Shown one piece after another: positions 37,952 through 48,363 of a stretch of 64,000 bases of DNA. Origin of the DNA: Methylobacterium sp. Leaf99 (GTDB lineage: Bacteria > Pseudomonadota > Alphaproteobacteria > Rhizobiales > Beijerinckiaceae); NCBI RefSeq assembly GCF_001422375.1, contig NZ_LMMU01000008.1, positions 14,268 to 78,267 on the forward strand, in the 5' to 3' direction. The notes beneath the pieces were generated by a model. It had not been told where the DNA came from. It made no database searches and was given only the letters and a program-made list of their open reading frames with translations. The number at the start of each line of letters is the position of its first letter. Positions within the stretch are counted from its first letter, which is position 1. Made by a program: the position numbers and the translations under genes.

Positions 37952-38254
37952 CTACGACCTGGATGTTTTGCCCTGTTGCGCTTCCATGTGGTGACGCAGG
38001 ACCGCGTTCATGCGGGCCTGATAACCGCGGCCGTCGCGCTTGAAGAAATCCACTACGTCACGATCGAAACTGGCGTGGATGGAGGTTTTGCCAGACGGCA
38101 AGATCACGGTCGCATTCACCCAGTGACTTTCGTCCGTGGCCGGATTGTCTTCGTCATCGGCGGCGATCCGTTCGATCTCGTTGTCGGACATGGCTCGGAG
38201 GGCGGCCCAATCCGTGCGGCCAGGGAGCGGCTTAGCTTTCTTGTGACTTGGCAT
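37952..38254 (-). CDS. brnA: BrnA antitoxin
   Basis: A 100-residue antitoxin with a ribbon-helix-helix-type C-terminus: SIHASFDRDVVDFFKRDGRGYQARMNAVLRHHM, matching the BrnA pattern (DPDVLxWFKxxGxGYQTRINAVLR). The N-terminus (ALRAMSDNEIERIA) is also typical. BrnA binds BrnT and represses the operon. The ATG overlaps the brnT stop by 23 bases. Confidence 0.88.
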   Translation of the reverse strand: MPSHKKAKPLPGRTDWAALRAMSDNEIERIAADDEDNPATDESHWVNATVILPSGKTSIHASFDRDVVDFFKRDGRGYQARMNAVLRHHMEAQQGKTSRS

Positions 38255-38525
38255 GGTACATCCTCCTTTCTATCCGACTTGCGATCCGTGCTGAGATAAT
38301 TCGATACTTGGGTGGCCGCTTCGTGAAGGTGACATTCAAGATCAATTCACCGATTTCGACGAGCATATTAAACCGTCGTTCGCCGTAATCGTGCCTTGTG
38401 TATTCCGTCACGATGGCGAAGCGTCCATCGAAAATAGCATCGAGATCAGCAAAGTCTATTTTGCGTTCGTTGATATTCCTATTGTTCTTCGGGTCGTCCC
38501 AAATCGGGTGGTCGTTCTCACCCAT
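38232..38525 (-). CDS. brnT: BrnT-type toxin ribonuclease
   Basis: A 97-residue RelE-fold ribonuclease toxin. The BrnT signature is seen as PIWDDPKNNRNINERKIDF near the N-terminus, then YGERRFNMLVEIGELILNVTFT and the closing YRIISARIASRIERRMY. The gene is clearly lower in GC than its neighbours, suggesting horizontal gain. It comes before its antitoxin, the usual order for BrnT/BrnA. Confidence 0.87.
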   Translation of the reverse strand: MGENDHPIWDDPKNNRNINERKIDFADLDAIFDGRFAIVTEYTRHDYGERRFNMLVEIGELILNVTFTKRPPKYRIISARIASRIERRMYHAKSQES

Positions 38526-38716
38526 TACCCAATGTGAACTGCAACTCAGGCGGGTACAAGAAGCATCCGCCCCAGATCCGATCGAGCGGGGAGGACTTTT
38601 TCATCTCGCTTTCGCTCAGCCGTGCCCGATGTTCGCACCCGGCAGCAGAAAGATTGTCCAAGGTCCCGCATCTTCCGATGGAGCCTGATCCGGGCCGCAT
38701 CGCGGCCCTGTTCGCG

Positions 38717-39793
38717 CTACCCCTCCAGCCGCTCATCCCCCAAAAACTCGATCCCGAAGCCCGACAGGCCGACATAGGCCCGGGACGAGGTCGCCAGGTT
38801 CCGGATCGAGACGACGCCGAGGTCGCGCAGGATCTGGGCGCCGAGGCCGACTTCGCGCCACGCCCGGACGCGCTGGGCCTCCGCGCCCTCCTCGGCGTAG
38901 GATTGAAGCGGGACACCCGCCGACCCGTCGCGCAGGTAGACGAGGATGCCGCGCCCCTCACGGGCGAAGCGGCGCTTGACCGCCTCGATCTGCTTCCCGC
39001 CCTCGATGACGTCGGCCACCACGTTGGAGCGGTGCAGCCGCACGAGTACGTCGCGGCCGTCGCCGATGTCGCCGTACACGAAGGCGAATTGCTGCACGGT
39101 CTCGAACGGCGTGGTGTAGGCGTAACCCGTCATCGCGCCGGACTCGGTGGTGACCGGGAAGGTCCCGACGCGCTCCACCAGCTTTTCGCGGGACTGGCGG
39201 TAGGCGATGAGGTCGGCCACGGACACGCGCCGGAGGTTGTGCAACTCCGAAAACGCCGTGATCTGCGGGCCCTTCATCACGGTGCCGTCGTCGTTGGCGA
39301 GTTCGCAGATCACGCCGACGGGCGGCAGCCCCGCGAGCTTGCACAGATCGACGGCCGCCTCGGTGTGGCCCGAGCGCATGAGCACGCCGCCATCCTTGGC
39401 GATGAGCGGGAAGACGTGGCCGGGTCGCACGAAGTCCGACTCGCCCATGTTGCCGTTGGCGAGCGCACGCACGGTGTTGCAGCGCTGCTCGGCGGAGATG
39501 CCCGTGGTGAGCCCGTGCTTGACGTCCACCGTCACGGTGAAGGCGGTGCCGAGCGGCGCGTCGTTGGCCGCCACCATGGGATCGAGGCGCAGGCGCCTGG
39601 CCTCGGCTCGGGTCAGGGGCGCGCAGACGATGCCGCAGGTGTTGCGGACGATGAAGGCCATCTTCTCGGGCGTGCAGAGGGAGGCGGCGACGACGAGGTC
39701 GCCCTCGTTTTCGCGGTCGTCGTCGTCGGTGACCACGACGATCTCGCCGCGGGCATAGGCCTCGATGGCCTGCGTGACATGGGTGTGGGGCAC
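38717..39793 (-). CDS. ribB: 3,4-dihydroxy-2-butanone 4-phosphate synthase with degenerate GTP cyclohydrolase II domain
   Basis: A 358-residue protein. The N-terminal ~205 residues are a complete DHBP synthase (VVVTDDDDRENEGDLV, RSGHTEAAVDLCKLAG), which makes the four-carbon unit of riboflavin from ribulose-5-phosphate. The C-terminal ~150 residues have the cyclohydrolase II outline (VLVRLHRSNVVADVI, LVYLRDGSAG) but lack the zinc-binding cysteines, so that activity is probably lost. The start is a GTG at 39793; the frame continues upstream without family features. aroC is 50 bases upstream. Confidence 0.92.
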   Translation of the reverse strand: MPHTHVTQAIEAYARGEIVVVTDDDDRENEGDLVVAASLCTPEKMAFIVRNTCGIVCAPLTRAEARRLRLDPMVAANDAPLGTAFTVTVDVKHGLTTGISAEQRCNTVRALANGNMGESDFVRPGHVFPLIAKDGGVLMRSGHTEAAVDLCKLAGLPPVGVICELANDDGTVMKGPQITAFSELHNLRRVSVADLIAYRQSREKLVERVGTFPVTTESGAMTGYAYTTPFETVQQFAFVYGDIGDGRDVLVRLHRSNVVADVIEGGKQIEAVKRRFAREGRGILVYLRDGSAGVPLQSYAEEGAEAQRVRAWREVGLGAQILRDLGVVSIRNLATSSRAYVGLSGFGIEFLGDERLEG

Positions 39794-39843
39794 GGGCGGA
39801 TCTCTCGGACTTGGCGTGGCGGGCTCGGCGGCGTGGAGCGGGC

Positions 39844-40947
39844 TCAAGGCCGCTCGCCCACCTGCCCCCGGTGGCGCAGATAGTGATCGGCGAGGACGCA
39901 CGCCATCATGGCCTCGGCCACCGGCACGGCGCGGATGCCGACGCAGGGGTCGTGGCGGCCCTTGGTGACGAGGTCGACGTCGCGGTTGTCGCTGGTCACG
40001 CTCATGCGCGGGGTGAGGATCGACGAAGTCGGCTTGACGGCGAACCGGCAGACGATGGGCTGGCCGGTGGAGATGCCGCCGAGCACGCCGCCGGCATGGT
40101 TGGCGAGGAAGGTCGGGGCACCGGCATTGCCCGAACGCATCTCGTCGGCATTGTCCTCGCCGCGCAGGGCCGCCGAAGCGAAGCCGTCGCCGATCTCCAC
40201 GCCCTTCACGGCGTTGATGGACATCATCGCGGCGGCGAGATCCGCGTCGAGCTTGCCATAGATCGGCGCGCCGAGGCCCGGGGGCACGCCCTCGGCCACT
40301 ACCTCGATCACCGCGCCGATGGACGAGCCGTCTTTCCGGATGTCGTCGAGATAGCCTTCGTAGAATTTCGCCGCCGTCGCGTCGGGGCAGAAGAAGGGAT
40401 TCCTGCCGACCTCGTCCCAGTCCCAGCGCGACCGGTCGACGGCGTGCGGGCCCATCTGCACCAGGGCGGCGCGGATGATCACGCCCTCTGGCAGAACCCG
40501 GCGCGCGATGGCGCCGGCCGCCACCCGCGCGGCGGTCTCGCGGGCCGACGAGCGCCCCCCGCCGCGATAGTCGCGGATGCCGTACTTGGCGTCGTAGGCG
40601 TAATCGGCGTGGCCCGGCCGGTAGCTGTCGCGGATTTCGGAATAGTCCTTCGAGCGCTGGTCGGTGTTCTCGATCTCCAGGGCGATGGGCGTGCCGGTGG
40701 TGAGCTGGCGGCCATGGGTGCGGTCGTCCGAGAACACGCCCGAGAGGATGCGGACCTGATCCGGCTCGCGGCGCTGGGTGGTGAAGCGCGACTGGCCGGG
40801 CTTGCGCCGATCCAGCTCCGCCTGGATGTCGGCGGCCTCGATGGCGATCCCGGGCGGGCAGCCGTCGACGACGCAGCCGAGGGCGACGCCGTGGCTCTCG
40901 CCGAAGGTGGTGACGCGGAAGAGATGGCCGAAGGTGTTGTGGGACAT
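39844..40947 (-). CDS. aroC: Chorismate synthase
   Basis: A 367-residue FMN-dependent enzyme converting EPSP to chorismate, the last step of the shikimate pathway. Characteristic segments are [30 protein letters not shown] sequence ([15 protein letters not shown]) and [14 protein letters not shown]. Length is normal. It is in a minus-strand run between the catalase-like gene and ribB. Confidence 0.96.
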   Translation of the reverse strand: MSHNTFGHLFRVTTFGESHGVALGCVVDGCPPGIAIEAADIQAELDRRKPGQSRFTTQRREPDQVRILSGVFSDDRTHGRQLTTGTPIALEIENTDQRSKDYSEIRDSYRPGHADYAYDAKYGIRDYRGGGRSSARETAARVAAGAIARRVLPEGVIIRAALVQMGPHAVDRSRWDWDEVGRNPFFCPDATAAKFYEGYLDDIRKDGSSIGAVIEVVAEGVPPGLGAPIYGKLDADLAAAMMSINAVKGVEIGDGFASAALRGEDNADEMRSGNAGAPTFLANHAGGVLGGISTGQPIVCRFAVKPTSSILTPRMSVTSDNRDVDLVTKGRHDPCVGIRAVPVAEAMMACVLADHYLRHRGQVGERP

Positions 40948-41030
40948 GGCGCCCCCGCTCTAGCGCGGGTTTTCGCGAGTCACAAATGCCGGGCCGGTGC
41001 CCGTCCCCTGCGGGGCCGGCCCGGCGGTAC

Positions 41031-42122
41031 TCAAGCTTGGACGTCCGCGACCGTCCGGGGTTCCGTCTCGCGTACGGCGTTGCGCTCGTGCCGGAAGCGG
41101 GACAGTGCCGCATAGGTCTTCAGCCGCGCCCGCATGAGGGAGCCGAGCGGCCGGTGCGCCGCGAGGCTGTGGGCGGGGCGGAACGACAGCACGTCGTCCG
41201 CATAGGTGAGGCGCGCCGGACTGTCGGCCGCCTGCACCGGCAGGACGAGGCGGGCCACCGTGCGATAGGGACTTCTCGCGTCGGACCATTCCTTCGAGGC
41301 GTCCTCCACGGGCATGGCGTCGAGATCGGTGCAGAGCTGGACCCGGATCTCGAACACCGCTTCCGCCTCGCGGAACTGCGCCGCCACGGCGTGGCGGAAC
41401 ACGTCCGGATCGGCGCTCGGGGCGAGCATTTCCTTGGCCAGGGCGTCCTGGGCCGGCGTCGCCGGAAAGGCGCCGACCTTGGCGACGAAGTCGCCGTAGC
41501 GCAGGGCGGCCTGGCTGTAATACGGCTCGGCCAGGGGGTGCTTCGGCGCGTGGCCGAAGAAGTCGAGGATCGGCGTGTCCTTGCCGGTGAAGGTCTTGAC
41601 CAGGGTGTTGGCGGCCCGGGCCATCTTCGAGACGGCGACCTTCACGTCCTCCGGCGCCTTGGTGCCGATCTCGAGCTGCTTCATGCTGCCGAGGAAGCCC
41701 GCCGCGTCCGGATTGGGGAAGACCGGCCCGGTGGCCAGCACGAAATCCTGGGTGGTGCCGTTGTGGCCCGGCAGCGTCTCGCCCTCGACGCCGAACACCT
41801 TGATCGCCATGCCGCGGTGGGTGGAGACGGAATCCTTGAGGAGTTCGCCGGGTCCCTGCGCGAACCGGACCACCGCCGGATGGGTGCCGGGCCTGGCGAA
41901 CAGGCCCTGTGCAAGCTCCGGCGGCAAGTCGCCGAAGATTTGCAATTCGCCGACCACGACACCGCTGACCTTGGCATGCGAGGCGCGCACGGCGTGGCCG
42001 TAGCGCTTGGCCGTGGTCTCGCTCTCGCGTGTCATCGAAGCGATGATCTGGTCGATCACCCCATCCTCGTCGGGCTTCGAGGTCTCGATCCCGTCGTGAT
42101 AGCGCAGGTAGGTCTCGGCCAT
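41031..42122 (-). CDS. Catalase-like haem protein
   Basis: A 363-residue protein of the catalase-related group that is shorter than true catalases. The N-terminal RASHAKVSGVVVGELQI holds the expected distal His, followed by RFAQGPGELLKDSVSTHRGMAIKVFG and TQDFVLATGPVF, which match the catalase core. Peroxidase or another haem-based oxidation is possible; activity is not predictable. It is 80 bases downstream of anmK. Confidence 0.85.
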   Translation of the reverse strand: MAETYLRYHDGIETSKPDEDGVIDQIIASMTRESETTAKRYGHAVRASHAKVSGVVVGELQIFGDLPPELAQGLFARPGTHPAVVRFAQGPGELLKDSVSTHRGMAIKVFGVEGETLPGHNGTTQDFVLATGPVFPNPDAAGFLGSMKQLEIGTKAPEDVKVAVSKMARAANTLVKTFTGKDTPILDFFGHAPKHPLAEPYYSQAALRYGDFVAKVGAFPATPAQDALAKEMLAPSADPDVFRHAVAAQFREAEAVFEIRVQLCTDLDAMPVEDASKEWSDARSPYRTVARLVLPVQAADSPARLTYADDVLSFRPAHSLAAHRPLGSLMRARLKTYAALSRFRHERNAVRETEPRTVADVQA

Positions 42123-42202
42123 GGTTCATCCGTCCGGAGCAATTCCGGGGGAGAACGCGCGCCGACGCCCCCGTGTCCGGTCACGAATCGGTGTGCGGGG
42201 CT

Positions 42203-43342
42203 TCAGTCGCCCGGCCGTGCCAGCACGCCGCCCGTCATCGCCTCGCGGACCCCGGTGGTCGACGGGAAGGTGATCGGCAGGCCCTTCAGGGAACGCACGG
42301 CGAGATGCGCGAAGGCCTGGGCCTCTAGATAGGCCGAGGACCAGCCGATGGCGTCCGCCGTCGTAATCTCGGCGCGTAGGTGGTAGTTCAGCAGGCGCAC
42401 AAGTTCGCCGTTGCGCGCGCCGCCCCCGGCCACGATCCAGCGGGTCGGAATTTCGGGCGCGTGGTCGAGGGCCCGGGCCACGGCGCGGGCCGTGAAGGCG
42501 GTGAGCGTCGCCGCGCCGTCCTCCGTGGAGAGCTGGCCCGCGAGCTTGTGGGAGAACCAGTTCCGGTCGAGGGATTTCGGCGGCCGGCGCGCGAAGAACG
42601 GGTGGATGAGGAGCCAGGCCAGCAGCGGTTCGTCCGGGCGCCCGCGCGCGGCGGTGCGGCCGCCGTCGTCGAGGGGCCGGCCCGTGCGCTCGCGCATCCA
42701 GTCGTCGATGAGGGCATTGCCCGGCCCGGTGTCGAAGGCGATGACCTCGCCGTTCGAGGCGATGAGCGTCGCGTTGGCGACGCCGCCGATGTTGAGGATG
42801 CCGAGGGCACCCTCGAAGCCCGAGGCGCGGGCGAGCGCCTGATGGAACACGGGTACGAGGGGCGCGCCCTGGCCACCCGCCGCGATGTCGGCGTGGCGCA
42901 GGTCCGACACCACGGGGATGCCGAGGCGTCGGCTCAAGGCGGCGCCGTCGCCGATCTGCACGCTCATGCGCTGGTCGGGCCGATGCACCACGGTCTGGCC
43001 GTGAAAGCCGATCACGTCGATATCGGCCGGCGTCAGGCCGTTGTCGGCGAGAAAACTCTCCACCGCTTCCGCATGGGCGGCGGTGACGAAGGCTTCCGCT
43101 TCCGGAAGACATCCCGGCCGGTCCTCCCGCGCGGTGACGGCTTCCGAATCGGCCAGCGCGCGGCGAAGCAGATCGCGATCCTCGTCGGAGTAGCCGCGAT
43201 AGCCCGTGGGGCCGAGGGGTTCGAGGTAGCCGTTGTGGCTCTGCACCACCCGGACGTCGTGCCCGTCCGTCTCGATGAGGGCGACGTCGACGCCGTCGAG
43301 GGACGTTCCGCTCATCAGGCCGATGGCGCGCATCATGGTCAT
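42203..43342 (-). CDS. anmK: Anhydro-N-acetylmuramic acid kinase
   Basis: A 379-residue sugar kinase of the ASKHA fold that phosphorylates and opens 1,6-anhydro-MurNAc in peptidoglycan recycling. Motifs are [44 protein letters not shown] and [17 protein letters not shown] Shine-Dalgarno seven bases upstream supports the ATG at 43342. It is divergent from tyrS. Confidence 0.95.
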   Translation of the reverse strand: MTMMRAIGLMSGTSLDGVDVALIETDGHDVRVVQSHNGYLEPLGPTGYRGYSDEDRDLLRRALADSEAVTAREDRPGCLPEAEAFVTAAHAEAVESFLADNGLTPADIDVIGFHGQTVVHRPDQRMSVQIGDGAALSRRLGIPVVSDLRHADIAAGGQGAPLVPVFHQALARASGFEGALGILNIGGVANATLIASNGEVIAFDTGPGNALIDDWMRERTGRPLDDGGRTAARGRPDEPLLAWLLIHPFFARRPPKSLDRNWFSHKLAGQLSTEDGAATLTAFTARAVARALDHAPEIPTRWIVAGGGARNGELVRLLNYHLRAEITTADAIGWSSAYLEAQAFAHLAVRSLKGLPITFPSTTGVREAMTGGVLARPGD

Positions 43343-43455
43343 GGTCGTGCCTTCCTCGGTCAGCCCTGCTAAGAGCCGGCGCAATGACGCGCGGTGCTAT
43401 CACGCCGATCTGCGCCGTGTCCCCCATCCGTGATCCTCCGACACCGGAACCGTCC

Positions 43456-44733
43456 ATGTCCTCCGCGCCCGACGCCTTCGCTCCGAAATCCGATTTCCTC
43501 CGGGTGCTGTCCGAGCGTGGCTTCATCCACCAGGGCTCGGACCTCGCCGGCATCGACGCGGCGGCGCTCGAAGGCCGGCTCACCACCTATGTGGGCTACG
43601 ACTGCACGGCGGCCTCGCTCCATGTCGGCCACCTCCTGTCGATCATGATGCTGCACTGGCTCCAGGCCACGGGCGGCACGCCCATCACCCTCATGGGCGG
43701 CGGCACCACCCGGGTCGGCGATCCCTCGGGGCGCGACGAGAGCCGCAAGATCCTCACCCTCGAACAGATCGAGGAGAACAAGGTCGGCATCCAGAAGACC
43801 TTCGCCCGGTTCCTCCGCTTCGAGGGCGGCGGCAACGCCGCGACCATGGTCGACAATGCCGAATGGCTGACCAAGCTCAACTACATCGAGATGCTGCGCG
43901 ACATCGGCCGGCATTTCTCCGTCAACCGGATGATGTCCATGGACAGCGTCCGCATGCGGCTGGAGCGCGACCAGGAGCTGTCGTTCCTGGAATTCAACTA
44001 CATGATCCTGCAATCCTACGACTTCGTCGAGCTCAACCGCCGCTACGGCTGCACCATGCAGATGGGCGGCTCGGACCAGTGGGGCAACATCGTCAACGGC
44101 ATCGATCTCGGCCGCCGCATGGGCACGCCGCAGCTCTACGGCCTCACCTGCCCGCTGCTCACCACGGCGTCCGGAGCCAAGATGGGCAAGACCGCCGCCG
44201 GGGCCGTGTGGCTCGATGCCGGCATGCTGTCGCCGTATGATTACTGGCAGTTCTGGCGCAACACCGAGGATGCCGATATCGGCCGATTCCTTAAGCTGTT
44301 CACCCTCCTGCCCATGGGTGAGATCGCCCGCCTGTCTGCGCTCCAGGGCGCCGAGATCAACGAGGCCAAGAAGGTGCTGGCGAGCGAGGCCACCGCCCTG
44401 ATGCACGGGCGCGAGGCGGCGGACACGGCCTCCGAGACGGCCCGCAAGACGTTCGTCGAAGGCAGCGTGGCGCAGGACCTGCCGACCGTGATCGTCTCGG
44501 CCGCCCTCCTCGATGCCGGGCTCGGCGTACTCTCGGCCTTCGGCCCCGAATACGCCAAGCTGGTGCCGTCCACGAGCGAGGCCCGCCGCCAGATCAAGGG
44601 CGGCGGCCTGCGGGTCAACGACGTGGCGCTCACCGACGAGCGGGCGGTCCTGCGCACGGGCGACGTGACGGCGGACGGGGTGATCAAGCTCTCCTTCGGC
44701 CGCAAGAAGCACGTGCTGCTGAAGGTCCGTTAG
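43456..44733 (+). CDS. tyrS: Tyrosyl-tRNA synthetase
   Basis: A 425-residue class I synthetase. It has the [16 protein letters not shown] segment with the HIGH-type HVGH, the tyrosine-binding [11 protein letters not shown], the KMSKS-type KMGKT loop and a C-terminal S4-like domain ([11 protein letters not shown]). It charges tRNA-Tyr. The ATG at 43456 gives the normal N-terminus; the frame is open from 43384. It is convergent with the AsmA-like gene. Confidence 0.96.
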   Translation: MSSAPDAFAPKSDFLRVLSERGFIHQGSDLAGIDAAALEGRLTTYVGYDCTAASLHVGHLLSIMMLHWLQATGGTPITLMGGGTTRVGDPSGRDESRKILTLEQIEENKVGIQKTFARFLRFEGGGNAATMVDNAEWLTKLNYIEMLRDIGRHFSVNRMMSMDSVRMRLERDQELSFLEFNYMILQSYDFVELNRRYGCTMQMGGSDQWGNIVNGIDLGRRMGTPQLYGLTCPLLTTASGAKMGKTAAGAVWLDAGMLSPYDYWQFWRNTEDADIGRFLKLFTLLPMGEIARLSALQGAEINEAKKVLASEATALMHGREAADTASETARKTFVEGSVAQDLPTVIVSAALLDAGLGVLSAFGPEYAKLVPSTSEARRQIKGGGLRVNDVALTDERAVLRTGDVTADGVIKLSFGRKKHVLLKVR

Positions 44734-44748
44734 GACGCGCTCGCCCTG

Positions 44749-44766
44749 GCCCGACGCCCGTCGGGC
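44749..44766. terminator. Hairpin between tyrS and the AsmA-like gene
   Basis: GCCCGACG (44749-44756) and CGTCGGGC (44759-44766) form a perfect stem of up to 8 bp in the 39-base convergent gap. A T-rich stretch (TGCTTGCT) follows on the plus side. It could terminate either gene. Confidence 0.5.
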
Positions 44767-44772
44767 TGCTTG

Positions 44773-47700
44773 CTACCGTTCGGTCTCGCCCATGGGCGCG
44801 GCCCCGGCGATCCCGTCGTTGCCGCCGCCGGCGCTGAACAGCTTGCGCAGGATGCCGGGCGCCAGGGCGGAGAGCGGATTGACGCTGACATCGGGCTTCG
44901 AGAGGCGCCCGGCGACGCGGAAGTTGAGGGCGAACAGGCCCTCGTTGTGGCCCCCGCCGAGGAGCTGGCCGAGGATCGGCAGCTGCGAGACGACGTTGTT
45001 GAGGCCGTAGAGCGGCACGAAGGTGCCGTTGATGTCCGTGCGCTCCTTGGCCGTGTCGAGGTAGCCGTTCAGGGTGAAGCCCATGGCGGCGTTGGAGATC
45101 GCCGCGTCGGTGAAATCGACCCGGGCACCGGTGCGGACGAAGTTGGCGCGCAGGCGGTCGAAGGTCACGTCGTTGCCGGCGTTCTGCACGATCTGCTTGC
45201 GGCCGCGCGCATCGACGATCTCGCTGCTCGCCGGCCCCTGCGCCATGATGCTCGACAGGGCCGGCTCGTTGCGCAGGACGAAGTTGCGGATCTGCACGAC
45301 GCCCGCCTGCGGCCCGTCGTTGAGGGCGGTACTCATGACGAGCTTGCCGCCGTACATGCGCTTGTAGATGTCGGCAAAGCGCAGGGTCGCGCCGGCGTCC
45401 TGGGTGTCCAGCGTGAGCATCGGGCCCTGCTCCGAGCGGCCGATCTGGGCGCTGAACGGGGCGGCCCCGAAGCGGCCCTGGATACGGCCGGAGCGCACGT
45501 CCTTGCCTTTCAGGACGAGCTTGACGGTCGCGTTGGTCAGGGCCTCGCCGTTGAAGCCCGTGAGGATGGCGAGCGAGAGGTCGGCGTCGATGTCCTTCGG
45601 GGTCGGGTCGCTCCTGCCCTTGCCCTCCGGGCCGGTCAGGCCGCGCAGGACCGGCCGGGCATCGGCGACGGCGCCCTTCACGGTGATGCGGTAGCTGTTC
45701 CCCGAGCGTTCGAGTTGAAGGCGCATGTCGTCGCCGGGCGAGAGCTTGAGGCTCGACAGGTCGGCCCGCTCGACCAGGCCGTCGGCGCCGAGGGTTGCGG
45801 TGCCGCGTGCCTGGGCGGGGGCGGCGTCGAGGACGATGTCCCGCAACTCGTACGACCCGCCCCCGGCACTCTCCGTCAGGGTGAAGGCGAGGCGTCCCGG
45901 CTTGCCTGCGGGCTTGGCGAAGCCCGGCACGACGCCGTCGATGCCGGCGCGGGCGAGATCCGCCTCGATCCGGATCGGCGGCTTGCCCGACCCGGCGCGC
46001 CCGATGGGTACGGCGATCTTCACGGGGATCGACCCGGTGATTTGTGGGCTGACCGGTAGACCCTTCTTGGCGCGCAGGGCCTCGTCGAGGCTGAGGTTGA
46101 CCAGAACCTCGCCGGGGGCGCCGGGCTTGGGCTGGCGCAGGTCCACGGTGAGGGGCGAGCCCTGGACCCGCGCGTCGCCCTTGAGGGCGAAGGCACCTCG
46201 ATCATAGGACACCGTGAACCGCCCGGCATCGAGGCGTTCCTTGCCGAAAGCCTTGTCGACGCCGATGTCGGCCAGCGTTCCCGCGATGGTCACCGGCAGA
46301 TCGGGCAGGTCCGGGATGTGCTTCAGGTTGAGCGGGAAGTCGATGCGCAGGTCGGCCGTGCCCTTCACGCTCGCCGGATCGATATCGACGCCGGTGAGGC
46401 TCTTGAACATCTTCGTCTGCATCAGGGACACCAGGGCGTCGGCCCCGCCGCCGAGGCGCATGCCGATCTGGGCCACCACCGCGTCCGGGGTGATCCGGGG
46501 AATCACGAAGGATCCGTCCGTGATCGACAGGATGCGGTTGTCCGGCATGCGCAGGTCGGCCGTGACGCCCCGGATGGTGGTGGTGAGACCGGTGATGACC
46601 CCCGTGACGCGGCCCCGGGTCAGGGGCGGCGCATCGGCCGTGACGGCAAGGGTCGCGTCGGAGACGGCGAACGCGATCCGCACGGCGTTGTCGGGCATGG
46701 GCTCGCCGCGCGTCGCGGCGGCGAGTTCGCTGCCGCTCATGTCGACGGTGATGTCGACGGTATCGACTCGGCCGCCGCGCAGGTAATCGACGAGGTAGTT
46801 GCGTGCCGGCGGGGCCACGTGCTCGGGCCAGAGGCGCAGGGCCATGCGCCCGTCGGTGTTCGCGGCGGTGATGTGAAGGGTCAGGCCGTCATCGTCGGCG
46901 GTGGTGCCCAGGGTGCCGGTGATCCGCCCGCTCGCCGGTCCGGCCTTGACTGAGAAATCGTCGATGGCGATGCCGCCGGCCCGGCCCGTGAGGTGGGCCG
47001 AGAGGGAATCGATGGAGACGGGCTGGTCCTGCCCGTTGGCGCCCCGCAGGGTCGCGTCGCGACCGTCAAGGGTCATGGTCCAGGCGATATCGGATTCGGG
47101 CGCGCCCGCCGCCCATGCTCCGGTGAGGTGAGCGGAGTTGCCGCCGCCGCGGTAGTCGAGGGCGTCGAGTTTCATGGCGCGGCCCGTCTCGTCCCAGCTC
47201 ACCCGGGCTTCCAGGTTCTCGATGGTGACGGGGTTGAAATCCTTCTCCTCGATGAGGACGTTGCCGTCGCTGGTGCGGATGGTGGCCGCCATCGTCTCGA
47301 TCCGCCCGCCGTCGAGGGCCACGTCGGCCCTGGCCGAGAGCTTCAGGTCGGTTTCCACCGGCAGCTTCGACTGGCCGGACAGAAGCAGCAGGTCGGTGAT
47401 CGGCAGGTCGTCGAGGGTGATGACCCCCGTGCGGCGGCTACCGCCGGCCTCCTGCAGGTCGCCGCCGAAGCGCCATTCCCCGTGCGGGCCCTCGATGCGC
47501 AGTTCGAACACGCGGGCGTTGCGGGCGGCGTCACGGTGGAACAGGCCGTTGACGTGCTCGAACACCGCCCGCTGGCGGGCGTCGTCATCGATGAGGGTGA
47601 GACGGCCGTTGGTGATGCGCGCCCGGTCGAGGGCCCCGACGATGCCGGCGGAATCGAGCACGACGCCGAAGATCGACGCCACGGTGGCCGAGATCGGCGA

Positions 47701-48225
47701 GACCTTGCCCAGCACCGCGTCCACGCTGGGCAAGGTATGGGGCTGGACGGTTCCGGCCTGCTGCGAGTCGGAGGCCGCGAAGGCGATGCTGCCGTCGCGG
47801 TGCACCAGGGCGGTCATCTGAAGATCGCGGAACTCGATGGCCCTCGGCTGCACCGAGAGCCGGGCGAGACCCCAGGTGTCGAGGCTCACCACGGCCTGGG
47901 GTGCCCGTACCACGAGGGCGCCCTCGGAATTGTAGATGTCGAGGCCGGCCACCCTGAGGGCCAGGGAATTTTCGGAGTCGAGTTCGAGGGCGCTGTCGCG
48001 CAGAGACACGCGCCAGCCCGCACCGATGCTCCCGGCGATGGCCGACGCGACGCGCTCCGACATGCCGTCGATGCGCAGGGGGCCGTTCGACAGGCGCCAG
48101 AAGAGGCCGGTCAATCCGGCGCCGAGGCCGAGCACGAGGACGAACGCCGGCCAGAACAGCCAGCGCCGCCGCCGCCGCCCGACCGCGCGGCCCGGTCGCA
48201 TACCCGTGCCCGTGTCCTGAACCAT
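44773..48225 (-). CDS. Large AsmA/YhdP-like envelope protein
   Basis: A 1150-residue protein with one N-terminal membrane helix (RRRRWLFWPAFVLVLGLGAGL) after a basic stretch, then a very long, beta-rich periplasmic part. Repeated short beta strands and the C-terminal segment ALNDGPQAGVVQIRNFVLRNEPALSSI ... AAMGFTLNGYLDTAKERTD match AsmA-like C-terminal regions with DUF3971. Such proteins form bridges for lipid transport between membranes. The ATG at 48225 is preferred; the frame is open 10 codons further. It is divergent from bcp. Confidence 0.85.
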   Translation of the reverse strand: MVQDTGTGMRPGRAVGRRRRRWLFWPAFVLVLGLGAGLTGLFWRLSNGPLRIDGMSERVASAIAGSIGAGWRVSLRDSALELDSENSLALRVAGLDIYNSEGALVVRAPQAVVSLDTWGLARLSVQPRAIEFRDLQMTALVHRDGSIAFAASDSQQAGTVQPHTLPSVDAVLGKVSPISATVASIFGVVLDSAGIVGALDRARITNGRLTLIDDDARQRAVFEHVNGLFHRDAARNARVFELRIEGPHGEWRFGGDLQEAGGSRRTGVITLDDLPITDLLLLSGQSKLPVETDLKLSARADVALDGGRIETMAATIRTSDGNVLIEEKDFNPVTIENLEARVSWDETGRAMKLDALDYRGGGNSAHLTGAWAAGAPESDIAWTMTLDGRDATLRGANGQDQPVSIDSLSAHLTGRAGGIAIDDFSVKAGPASGRITGTLGTTADDDGLTLHITAANTDGRMALRLWPEHVAPPARNYLVDYLRGGRVDTVDITVDMSGSELAAATRGEPMPDNAVRIAFAVSDATLAVTADAPPLTRGRVTGVITGLTTTIRGVTADLRMPDNRILSITDGSFVIPRITPDAVVAQIGMRLGGGADALVSLMQTKMFKSLTGVDIDPASVKGTADLRIDFPLNLKHIPDLPDLPVTIAGTLADIGVDKAFGKERLDAGRFTVSYDRGAFALKGDARVQGSPLTVDLRQPKPGAPGEVLVNLSLDEALRAKKGLPVSPQITGSIPVKIAVPIGRAGSGKPPIRIEADLARAGIDGVVPGFAKPAGKPGRLAFTLTESAGGGSYELRDIVLDAAPAQARGTATLGADGLVERADLSSLKLSPGDDMRLQLERSGNSYRITVKGAVADARPVLRGLTGPEGKGRSDPTPKDIDADLSLAILTGFNGEALTNATVKLVLKGKDVRSGRIQGRFGAAPFSAQIGRSEQGPMLTLDTQDAGATLRFADIYKRMYGGKLVMSTALNDGPQAGVVQIRNFVLRNEPALSSIMAQGPASSEIVDARGRKQIVQNAGNDVTFDRLRANFVRTGARVDFTDAAISNAAMGFTLNGYLDTAKERTDINGTFVPLYGLNNVVSQLPILGQLLGGGHNEGLFALNFRVAGRLSKPDVSVNPLSALAPGILRKLFSAGGGNDGIAGAAPMGETER

Positions 48226-48363
48226 CAATCCTTGAGCCGCTGGATCGGACCGCACCCTCGGGCTATCGAGCGGCGGTCCGTGGGGGAAAGGCGTCTCGGG
48301 CGCTGGGCCCGGGCCATGGCGTTTCCCCCAGGCACACCATTAATCGGCCGAAAGGAAGGCATC

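Noticed and set aside
39794..41113. Upstream extension of the ribB frame across aroC
   Set aside because: This part is antisense-frame noise within aroC; the GTG at 39793 starts the conserved domain.
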